Shown in pieces: positions 47,228 through 53,716 of a stretch of 53,716 nucleotides of DNA. Location of the stretch: positions 1 to 53,716 of the forward strand of contig MKJX01000187.1 in the NCBI GenBank assembly GCA_001942415.1, read 5' to 3'. Position numbers and translations under genes: made by a program. Each line of letters begins with the position of its first letter. The stretch's first letter is position 1. Source of the DNA: Pseudonocardia sp. CNS-139 (lineage in GTDB: Bacteria > Actinomycetota > Actinomycetes > Mycobacteriales > Pseudonocardiaceae). The notes beneath the pieces were generated by a model that did no database searches, was not told the DNA's origin, and was given only the letters and a program-made list of their open reading frames with translations.

Positions 47228-47684
47228 CCGGCGCCATCGCGCGCACCCGCGCCGCGTGCTCGCGCTGGAGGGCTTCGCCGCGCTCCAGGAAGTCGGCGAT
47301 GACCTCCAGCTCCGCCGCGGTCCAGCGCTGCAGGGCGGCGACGCCGGCCTCGCCGACCGGGCCGTAGATCAGCTCGGCCTGCCGTCGCGCGCTCGCCGTC
47401 AGCTCGACGACCGCGCGGCGGCGGTCGGCGGGGTCGGGCTCGCGGGTGAGGTGGCCGCGGGCGACGAGCCGCTGGATCGCGGTCGTGGCGGCGGCCGGGC
47501 TGAGCCCGACGGCCTCGGCGACCTGCCCCGCGGTCAGCGCGCCGTCCACCACCGCGCCGAGGATGCGCAGGTCCGTGCGGTTGATCCCGAGCACGTCGGC
47601 CGCCGCCGCGTCGACGGCGTCGGCGGCCGCGCCGAACCGTTCGGCGGCCCGGGCCGCCCGCTCCACCACCAATTGCTTCGACAC
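47214..47684 (-). CDS. MarR-family transcriptional regulator (second)
   Basis: 156 residues, GTG 47684. Winged-helix region NRTDLRILGAVVDGALTAGQVAEAVGLSPAAATTAIQRLVARGHLTREPDPADRRRAVVELT; the C-terminal helix ELEVIADFLERGEALQREHAAR completes the dimerisation domain. TAGAGT lies 7 nt before the start, so the message is probably leaderless, and the start codon sits inside an operator-like palindrome, implying direct autorepression. Divergent from the Ddn-like gene. Confidence 0.92.
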   Translation of the reverse strand: MSKQLVVERAARAAERFGAAADAVDAAAADVLGINRTDLRILGAVVDGALTAGQVAEAVGLSPAAATTAIQRLVARGHLTREPDPADRRRAVVELTASARRQAELIYGPVGEAGVAALQRWTAAELEVIADFLERGEALQREHAARVRAMAPVRPS

Positions 47685-47726
47685 TCGAAGTACTCTAGCC
47701 TCGACGTCATCATTTCGACGATCGAA
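47676..47726. promoter_or_regulatory. two TTCGA-N3-TCGAA operators between MarR and Ddn-like genes
   Basis: Site 1 CTTCGACACTCGAAG (47676-47690) overlaps the MarR start codon. Site 2 TTCGACGATCGAA (47714-47726) lies 8 bp before the Ddn-like start. The centres are 37 bp apart. The repeated TTCGA-N3-TCGAA pattern on both sides of one divergent promoter region strongly suggests the adjacent MarR is the ligand. Confidence 0.75.
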
Positions 47727-47734
47727 GGAAGCCG

Positions 47735-48181
47735 ATGGCGGCGCGAACCTCTCTCCCGTCCTGGCTCCCGGCGGCCAACCGCGTGGTCAAGGCCCTCCAG
47801 CGGCTCGGGCTCCCGCTCGGCACGGTCCACGTCCTGACGGTGCCGGGCCGCGTCTCCGGACGGCCACGCGCCACGCCCGTCTCACCGCTGACGGTCGCGG
47901 GGCGGCGGTTCGTGATCGCCGGGCTCGCGCAGTCGGACTGGGCGCGCAACGTCCGCGCGGCCGGGCGCGGCGAGCTGGCCCGCGGCCGGCGCCGCGAGCC
48001 GGTCGCGCTGCACGAGGTGACCGACCCCGCCCTGCGCCGGGAGGTGATGCGCGCCTTCCCCACCGAGGTGCCGCACGGAGTGTTCTTCTTCGTCCGGACG
48101 GGCCTGGTCACCGGTCCGGACCCGGACGCGTTCGCCGCGGCGGCCGACCGGGTGGCCGTGTTCGGGATCAGCCGCGGGTGA
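47735..48181 (+). CDS. deazaflavin (F420)-dependent nitroreductase family protein
   Basis: 148 residues, ATG 47735 after GAAGGAAG. Ddn-like split barrel: VHVLTVPGRVSGRPRATPVSPLTVAGRRFVIAGLAQSDWARNVRAAGRGELARGRRREPVAL, with the PGRxSGxxRxxP and WxRNxRAxG motifs that bind F420. Ddn relatives reduce quinones or nitro compounds. Probably repressed by the divergent MarR. It overlaps the proline dehydrogenase gene tail to tail by 14 bp. Confidence 0.92.
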   Translation: MAARTSLPSWLPAANRVVKALQRLGLPLGTVHVLTVPGRVSGRPRATPVSPLTVAGRRFVIAGLAQSDWARNVRAAGRGELARGRRREPVALHEVTDPALRREVMRAFPTEVPHGVFFFVRTGLVTGPDPDAFAAAADRVAVFGISRG

Positions 48182-49091
48182 GCAGCGAGCGCCCGAAGAA
48201 CGCCAGGTTGGCGGGGCGTTCGGCCAGCCGGCGCATGAAGTAGCCGAACACTCCGTCCCGTTACGGCAGGTAGACCCGCACGCGCAGGCCCTCGGCGGCG
48301 AGCCCGGCCTGCGCGCGCGGGCGCACGCCGTGCAGCATCTGCAGCTCGTAGCCGTCGGGCCCGCGGCCGGTGACGTCCGCGAGATGGCGGGCGATCGCGA
48401 GCAGCCGCGGGTCGTGCGTCGCGACCATCGGCAGCCCCTCGCCCGCCATCAGGACACGCAGGCAGCGCACGAACGCGAGGTCGACGTCGGCCCGCCGCCG
48501 GTGCGCGACCGCGGCCGGCTCGTCGTAGGCGCCCTTGCACAGCCGCACGCGCGAGCCCGGGCCGGCGAGGTCGCGGCAGTCCGCCTCGGTGCGCCGGAGC
48601 TGGGCCTGCAGCACCGCGCCGGTCCACGGGAAGTCGACGCGCAGGTCGCGCACGGTGCCGAGGGTCGCGTCGGTGGTGGTGTGGTCCTCCATGTCGACGG
48701 TCACGGTGGTGCCGACGGCGGCGGCCGCCTCGCAGATCCGGCGCGCGGAGTCGAGCGCGATCTTGTCGGCGTCCTTCGGCAGCCGCTGGCCCAGCGCCGA
48801 GAGCTTCACCGACACCTCGACGCGCCCGGCCAGCCCGGCGTGGCCGAGCGCGCGCAGCAGGTCCTCGTACGCGGCGACGTTCGTGTCGGCCTGCGCCCGT
48901 TCGGTGACGTCCTCGCCGAGGTGGTCGACGGTGACGAGACGGTCGGCGGCGAGGTCGCGGGCCACCGCGACGGCGTGCGCGACGTCCGTGCCGGCGACGA
49001 ACCGGGCGACGAGCGGGTCGAACGGGCCGGACTCGACGGCGGCCCGCACGGCCGGGGACCGGGCCGCACCCAGCATCAGGCTCCGCAGCAT
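48168..49091 (-). CDS. pruB: proline dehydrogenase (C-terminus interrupted by an in-frame stop)
   Basis: FAD-dependent oxidation of proline to P5C. From ATG 49091: VTVDHLGEDVTERAQADTNVAAYEDLL, GRVEVSVKLSALGQRL, VDMEDHTTTDATLGTVRDL, VRLCKGAYDEPAAVAHRR, GLPMVATHDPRLLAIARHL and YELQMLHGVRP. The frame as given stops at TAA 48261-48263 after RVYLP, but the same frame continues with VFGYFMRRLAERPANLAFFG..LLTRG to TGA at 48168, the normal C-terminus of this family. TAACGGGAC instead of TACGGGGAC explains it (one base gained, one lost). Divergent from the PucR regulator. Confidence 0.88.
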
Positions 49092-49126
49092 GGCTGGACG
49101 GTAGATCCGCGGAACTCGGGCCCGGG

Positions 49127-49142
49127 TTGTCCGGACGGATAA
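49127..49142. promoter_or_regulatory. candidate PucR-regulator site 1 (TTGTCC-N4-GGAYAA)
   Basis: TTGTCCGGACGGATAA lies between the divergent proline dehydrogenase and PucR genes. The half-sites TTGTCC and GGATAA form an inverted repeat, and the 12-mer TGTCCGGACGGA recurs at 50733 before pruA. Probable binding site of the PucR-type activator. Confidence 0.6.
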
Positions 49143-49185
49143 GGTTGGTGCACCGATCTGGTCCGGTCCGACGAAGGGTCCGCCC

Positions 49186-50775
49186 GTGGACGTCCCGCTG
49201 CGCCGGATGGTCGCCGCCCTCGGCGAGCCGCTGGCCGAGGTCGCGGTCGCGCCCGACGGGCTGGACGTCCCGCTCACCGGGCTCGCGATCGTCGACCCCG
49301 AGGACCCGCCCGACCGCCACCCCGGGCAGCTCGCGCTGGTCGTCGGCGCCCGCGGCCGGGACGCGGCCGCGGTGGTCCGCGGGCTCGCCGGGTCGGGCGC
49401 GGCGGCGGTCGCGGTCAAGGCGGCCGAGGCCGGCGACGCGCTGCGGGCCGCGGCCACCGAGGCCCGGGTCGCGCTGCTGGTCGTGCGGCCGGAGGTGCGG
49501 TGGGAGCGGCTGGAGTCGCTGGCCCGCGACGTGCTGGACGCCGGCGCCGCCCCCGACGAGTCGGGCGACCTGTTCTCGCTCGCGCAGACCGTCGCGCTGC
49601 TGACCGGCGGGATCGTCAGCATCGAGGACACCGCGAGCCGCGTGCTCGCCTACTCCCGCTCCGACGACGACGCCGCACAGGTCGACGAGCTGCGGCGGCG
49701 CTCGATCCTCGGCCGCCAGGGCCCCGAGGAGTACCTGCGGATGCTGCGCGAGTGGGGGGTGTTCGACCGGCTGCGCGCGGGCGAGGACGTCGTCCGGATC
49801 GACGAGCACGCGGAGCTGGGGATCCGGCGCCGGCTCGCCGTCGGCATCCACGCCGGCGCCCGCCCGCTCGGCACGATCTGGGTGCAGGAGGGCGCCGGCC
49901 CGTTCGCCGACCGCGCGGCCGACGTGCTGGTCGGGGCGGCGCGGGTGGCGGCCGGGCACCTCGTGCGCCGCCGCAGCCAGGCCCCGGCGGCGCACTCCCG
50001 GCGCGATCTCGTCGCCGGGCTGCTCGACGGGCGGGTGAGCCCCGGGCTGGTCGCAGGCGCGTCCGGGCTGGACGAGCACACGTCCGCGCTGGTCGTCGCG
50101 TTCGCGGTGCGCACGGGCGAGGCGGCCGCGCACGAGCTGGGCGTCGCCGAGCTGGGGGACGTGGTCTCGGTGCACGCGGCCGGGTACCGGCGCGGCGCGC
50201 TCACGGCGTCGATCGGCGCGCGCGTCTACGCGGTGCTGCCGGACGCGCCGCGCCGCCCGGACCCGGCGCTCACCGCGCTGTGCACGGAGGTCGTCGCGAC
50301 CGCGCGGCGGCGCACGGGTGTGCGGGTGCAGGCCGGGATCGGGTCGGCGGCGGCGGGCCTCGCGGGCGTGCCCGGGTCGCGCGGCGAGGCCGACCGCGTG
50401 CTCGACGCGATGGGCGACGCGGACGTGGCGGCGTTCGGCGACCTGCGCGCGGAGCTGCTGCTCACCTGCACGCTGGCGCTGCTGGCCGAGCACCCGGACC
50501 TTCGCGACCCGGGCGTCGCCGCGCTCGTCGCGTACGACCGCGAGCACCGCACCGACCTGGTCGGGTCGGTGGTCGCGTGGCTGGACGCCATGGGCGACGT
50601 CCGGGTGGCGGCCGAGCGGCTCACCGTGCATCCCAACACGCTGCGCTACCGGGTGCGGCGGGCGGCGGCCGTCGGCGGGCTGCGGCTGCGCGACCGGGGC
50701 CGGCTGGTGCACCACCTGCAGCTGCTCGCCGCTGTCCGGACGGACAACACCGACGGGCCATCGTCATCGGTTTGA
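49186..50775 (+). CDS. PucR-family transcriptional regulator of proline catabolism
   Basis: 529 residues, intact, GTG 49186. A variable N-terminal sensory part (VPLRRMVAALGEPLAEVAVAP), a GGDEF-like middle (SRRDLVAGLLDGRVSPGLVAGASGL, ASIGARVYAVLPDAP) and the C-terminal PucR HTH (LVGSVVAWLDAMGDVRVAAERLTVHPNTLRYRVRRAAAVGGL). It lies between the genes for proline dehydrogenase and P5C dehydrogenase, as the activator PruC does in mycobacteria; I infer the same role. Its 3' end contains the pruA-side operator, so gene end and promoter overlap. Confidence 0.9.
   Translation: MDVPLRRMVAALGEPLAEVAVAPDGLDVPLTGLAIVDPEDPPDRHPGQLALVVGARGRDAAAVVRGLAGSGAAAVAVKAAEAGDALRAAATEARVALLVVRPEVRWERLESLARDVLDAGAAPDESGDLFSLAQTVALLTGGIVSIEDTASRVLAYSRSDDDAAQVDELRRRSILGRQGPEEYLRMLREWGVFDRLRAGEDVVRIDEHAELGIRRRLAVGIHAGARPLGTIWVQEGAGPFADRAADVLVGAARVAAGHLVRRRSQAPAAHSRRDLVAGLLDGRVSPGLVAGASGLDEHTSALVVAFAVRTGEAAAHELGVAELGDVVSVHAAGYRRGALTASIGARVYAVLPDAPRRPDPALTALCTEVVATARRRTGVRVQAGIGSAAAGLAGVPGSRGEADRVLDAMGDADVAAFGDLRAELLLTCTLALLAEHPDLRDPGVAALVAYDREHRTDLVGSVVAWLDAMGDVRVAAERLTVHPNTLRYRVRRAAAVGGLRLRDRGRLVHHLQLLAAVRTDNTDGPSSSV
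50733..50746. promoter_or_regulatory. candidate PucR-regulator site 2 (TGTCC-N4-GGACA)
   Basis: TGTCCGGACGGACA inside the last codons of the PucR gene, 90 bp before the pruA start. Inverted repeat TGTCC/GGACA with a GGAC centre, the same core as site 1. Confidence 0.6.
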
Positions 50776-50783
50776 ACGAACCG
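50768..50783. promoter_or_regulatory. small palindrome just upstream of pruA
   Basis: CGGTT-TGAACG-AACCG, 5-bp arms around 6 bp, starting 8 bp before the PucR gene's stop codon and 53 bp upstream of the pruA start. It could be a second regulator site for pruA. Weak. Confidence 0.3.
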
Positions 50784-50836
50784 CGGGGCCGGGGAGATTC
50801 CTAGGGTCGGAGCCCTGCCGATCCGGGAGAACCGCC

Positions 50837-52462
50837 ATGGACGCGATCACCACCACTCCCCCGCCGCGCAACGAGCCGGTGCGCGACTACGCCCCCGGCA
50901 CCCCCGAACGCACGAGCCTGCAGGCCGCGCTCGCCGAGGTGGGCGGGCAGCGGCACGACCTGACCGTCACGATCGACGGGCGCACGCACGTCCCGAACGG
51001 CGCGCGGTTCGACGTGGTCGCGCCGCACGACCACACGCACGTGCTCGGGACCGGCGCGAACGCGACGCACGAGGACGCGAAGGCCGCCGTCGAGGCCGCG
51101 CTGCGGGCCGGCCCCGGGTGGCGCGCGCTGCCGTTCGAGGAGCGGGCCGCGGTGCTGCTGCGCGCCGCCGACCTGCTGACCGGGCCGTGGCGGGACCGGA
51201 TGAACGCCGCGACGATGCTCGGCCAGTCGAAGACCTGCTACCAGGCCGAGATCGACGCCGTGTGCGAGCTCGCCGACTTCTGGCGGTTCAACGTCGCGTT
51301 CGCCCGCGGGATCCACGAGAACCAGCCGAACTCGACGCCGGGCGTGTGGAACCGCATGGACTACCGCCCGCTGGAGGGGTTCGTCTACGCGATCACCCCG
51401 TTCAACTTCTCCGCGATCGCCGGCAACCTGCCCACCGCGCCCGCGCTGATGGGCAACACCGTGATCTGGAAGCCGTCGCCGACGCAGACGCTCGCGGCCC
51501 AGTTCACGATGCGGCTGCTGGAGGAGGCCGGGCTGCCGCCCGGTGTGATCAACCTGCTGACCGGCGACGGCCGCGACGTCTCCGAGGTGCTGCTCGCCGA
51601 CCGCGCGCTCGCCGGCATCCACTTCACGGGCTCGTCGGCGACGTTCCAGCACCTCTGGGGGCAGGTCGGGGCCAACATCGCGAACTACGCGACCTACCCG
51701 CGGCTCGTCGGCGAGACGGGCGGCAAGGACTTCGTCGTCGCGCACCCGTCCGCCGACGTCGACGTGCTGCGCACCGCGCTCGTCCGCGGCGCGTTCGAGT
51801 ACCAGGGGCAGAAGTGCTCGGCGGCGTCGCGCGCGTTCGTGCCGCGGTCGGTGTGGGACCGGATGCGCGACGACCTCGTCGCCGAGACCGAGGCGCTGGC
51901 GATGGGCGACGTCGAGGACTTCGGCAACTTCCTCGGCGCGCTCATCGACCGGCGCGCGTTCGACAAGGTCAGCGGTGCCCTGGAGGCACTGCGCGCGGAC
52001 CCGACGCTCGACGTCGTGGCCGGCGGCACGGCGGACGCGTCCGCGGGCTGGTTCGTGCGCCCGACGATCGTCGTGGGCCCGGACCCGGGGCACGCGATGT
52101 TCCGCACCGAGTACTTCGGCCCGCTGCTGGCCGTGCACGTCTACCCGGACGGCGACTTCGACGAGGTGCTGCGGCAGGTCGACGCCGGGGCGCCGTACGG
52201 GCTGACCGGGTCGGTCGTCGCGCGCGACCGGGCCGCCGTCGCCCGCGCGTCGGAGGCGCTGCGGTTCGCCGCCGGCAACTTCTACGTCAACGACAAGCCG
52301 ACCGGGGCCGTCGTCGGGCAGCAGCCGTTCGGCGGCGCGCGGGCGTCCGGCACGAACGACAAGGCCGGCTCGGTCTACAACCTGCTGCGGTGGGTGAGCC
52401 CGCGCACGATCAAGGAGACGTTCGTGCCGCCGACGGTGTCGCGGTACCCGCACCAGGGCTAG
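50837..52462 (+). CDS. pruA: L-glutamate gamma-semialdehyde (P5C) dehydrogenase
   Basis: 541 residues, intact, ATG 50837 with GGGAGA upstream. NAD-dependent oxidation of P5C/glutamate semialdehyde to glutamate. RocA/PruA features: GQSKTCYQAEIDAVCELADFWRFNVAFA, YAITPFNFSAIAGNLPTAPALMGNTVIWKPSP, IHFTGSSATFQHLW, VGETGGKDFVVAHPSAD (Glu) and FEYQGQKCSAASRAFVP (catalytic Cys), then KPTGAVVGQQPFGGARASGTNDKAG. Together with the proline dehydrogenase it completes proline to glutamate. Confidence 0.97.
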   Translation: MDAITTTPPPRNEPVRDYAPGTPERTSLQAALAEVGGQRHDLTVTIDGRTHVPNGARFDVVAPHDHTHVLGTGANATHEDAKAAVEAALRAGPGWRALPFEERAAVLLRAADLLTGPWRDRMNAATMLGQSKTCYQAEIDAVCELADFWRFNVAFARGIHENQPNSTPGVWNRMDYRPLEGFVYAITPFNFSAIAGNLPTAPALMGNTVIWKPSPTQTLAAQFTMRLLEEAGLPPGVINLLTGDGRDVSEVLLADRALAGIHFTGSSATFQHLWGQVGANIANYATYPRLVGETGGKDFVVAHPSADVDVLRTALVRGAFEYQGQKCSAASRAFVPRSVWDRMRDDLVAETEALAMGDVEDFGNFLGALIDRRAFDKVSGALEALRADPTLDVVAGGTADASAGWFVRPTIVVGPDPGHAMFRTEYFGPLLAVHVYPDGDFDEVLRQVDAGAPYGLTGSVVARDRAAVARASEALRFAAGNFYVNDKPTGAVVGQQPFGGARASGTNDKAGSVYNLLRWVSPRTIKETFVPPTVSRYPHQG

Positions 52463-52528
52463 GAATCGATCCAGCGCTCAGTTGGTTAGCATGGACAACG
52501 AATGACCGGCTGAGTGGGAGTGGTCCGC

Positions 52529-53716
52529 GTGGACACGGCGGTGAGGGAACACGCACCGAGCTCGACGAGACGGCCCGGCGCGCCGCCGGGCCCGCACTAC
52601 AAGTGGATCGCGCTGTCGAACACGACGCTCGGCATGCTCATGGCCACGATCAACTCCTCGATCGTGCTCATCGCGCTGCCGGACATCTTCCGCGGCATCG
52701 GCATCGACCCGCTCGGCGCGGGCAACACCGGCTACCTGCTGTGGATGATCATGGGTTTCATGGTCGTCACGGCCGTGCTGGTGGTCGGGTTCGGCCGGCT
52801 CGGCGACATGTTCGGCCGTGTGCGCATGTACAACCTCGGCTTCGCGATCTTCACCGTCGCGTCGGTGCTGCTCGCCGTCACGTGGCAGGACGGCGACGCC
52901 GGCGCGCTGTGGCTGATCGGCTGGCGCGTGGTCCAGGGCATCGGCGGCGCGTTCCTGATGGCCAACTCCAGCGCGATCCTCACCGACGCCTTCCCCGTGC
53001 ACCAGCGCGGCACCGCGCTCGGCATCAACGGGGTCGCGGCCATCGCCGGCTCGTTCCTCGGCCTCGTCGTCGGCGGGCTGCTCGGGCCCGTCAACTGGCA
53101 CCTCGTGTTCCTCGTGTCCGTCCCGTTCGGCGTGCTCGGCACGGTCTGGGCGTACCTGTCGCTGCGCGACACCAGCGAGCGGCGCCCGGCCCGGATGGCT
53201 GGTGGGGCAACATCACGTTCGCCGTCGGGCTGGTCGCGCTGCTCATCGGCATCACGTACGGCATCCAGCCCTACGGCGACAGCGTCATGGGCTGGACCAG
53301 CCCGATGGTGCTCTCCTGCATCATCGGCGGGATCGTCGTGCTCGGGCTCTTCGGGCTGATCGAGACGCGGGTGGCGAACCCGCTGTTCGACCTCTCGCTC
53401 TTCCGGATCCGCGCGTTCACGCTCGGCAACACCGCCAACCTGCTCGCGTCGCTCGGGCGCGGCGGGCTGCAGTTCATCCTGATCATCTGGCTGCAGGGCA
53501 TCTGGCTGCCGCAGCACGGCTACAGCTTCGAGCAGACGCCGCTGTGGGCCGGCATCTACATGCTGCCGCTGACCGTCGGGTTCCTCGTGTCGGCGCCGCT
53601 CTCGGGTGTGCTCTCCGACCGGTTCGGCGCCCGCGGCTTCGCGACGATCGGCATGATGGTCTCGGCCGTCAGCTTCGTGCTGCTGGAGATGCTGCCGATC
53701 GACTTCGGCTACTGGG
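52529..53716 (+). CDS. DHA2-type (EmrB/QacA) MFS transporter, truncated by window edge
   Basis: GTG 52529 is preceded by GGGAG; an in-frame GTG at 52514 is an alternative. The 14-TM DHA2 drug:H+ family is shown by ALSNTTLGMLMATINSSIVLIALPDIF (TM1), LLWMIMGFMVVTAVLVVGFGRLGDMFGRVRMY (motif A), RVVQGIGGAFLMANSSAIL and GVAAIAGSFLGLVVGGLLGPVNW (motif C, antiporter). The break at about 53205 needs GGG for GG (ARMGWWGNITF). About 395 residues are present; the C-terminal part lies outside. Substrate unknown. Confidence 0.9.

Noticed and set aside
48258..48263. True early stop in proline dehydrogenase
   Set aside because: The expected family C-terminus continues in the same frame after it, and two compensating base errors explain the stop.
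1..53716. Insertion sequence, prophage or conjugative element
   Set aside because: No transposase, integrase, phage structural or relaxase motif was seen in the translated frames.

Overview
The window is high-GC actinobacterial chromosome, most likely Pseudonocardiaceae (a Pseudonocardia-like organism; inferred, not proven). The reasons are the very high GC, many GTG starts, several F420-type (LLM, Ddn-like) enzymes, a SepIVA homologue, EspI-like ATPases, and a backbone I remember from mycobacteria: sepIVA-like / coaD / rsmD / pyc / recG / DAK2 protein / rpmB / ung / thiL / DUF3515 / ddl. There are no rRNA or tRNA genes, insertion sequences or CRISPR arrays that I can see.

Layout. 0.3-4.3 kb (minus): two tandem EspI/MinD-like ATPases, sepIVA, coaD, rsmD. 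4.4-14.5 kb: a P-loop kinase/LLM fusion, pyruvate carboxylase, a two-TM protein, recG, a FakA-like DAK2 protein, rpmB. 14.6-22.1 kb (minus): a small zinc-ribbon protein, ung, a gamma-carbonic anhydrase and a complete seven-gene Mrp Na+/H+ antiporter operon with mostly 4-bp gene overlaps. 22.3-25.8 kb: a 36-aa ORF, a sodium:solute symporter with a small partner membrane protein, an acetyltransferase and a lipoprotein. 25.7-33.5 kb: an MFS transporter and malate synthase G (minus), divergent from glcDEF glycolate oxidase, i.e. a glycolate/glyoxylate module. 33.7-39.8 kb: a biotin-dependent acyl-CoA carboxylase pair, an AtuA-like protein and a DUF427 protein. 39.9-43.7 kb: thiL, an AsnC/DUF3515 gene, an MntR-type regulator and ddl. 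43.7-48.2 kb: redox enzymes paired with two MarR regulators. 48.2-52.5 kb: proline dehydrogenase, a PucR-type regulator and P5C dehydrogenase. The right edge cuts a DHA2-type MFS transporter. The block from gamma-carbonic anhydrase to DUF427 (about 24 kb) separates ung from thiL, which are adjacent in mycobacteria as I remember them.

Two things dominate beyond the genes. First, about 40 reading-frame breaks lie in genes that are otherwise well conserved; at most sites checked, one extra G or C in a G/C run restores the frame, so these look like assembly indels rather than pseudogenes. Genes are therefore annotated over their full restored extent. Second, intergenic regions carry families of structured repeats. 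The most striking is a 22-bp-phased, mirror-symmetric array of a 9-bp quasi-palindrome (GCGACTCGC on the left arm, GCGAGTCGC on the right), present three times in the window (30.9, 33.5 and 44.2 kb). Two further repeat or hairpin elements are at 25.0 and 39.9 kb. Several clean operator-like palindromes sit next to the regulators or metabolic genes they plausibly control.
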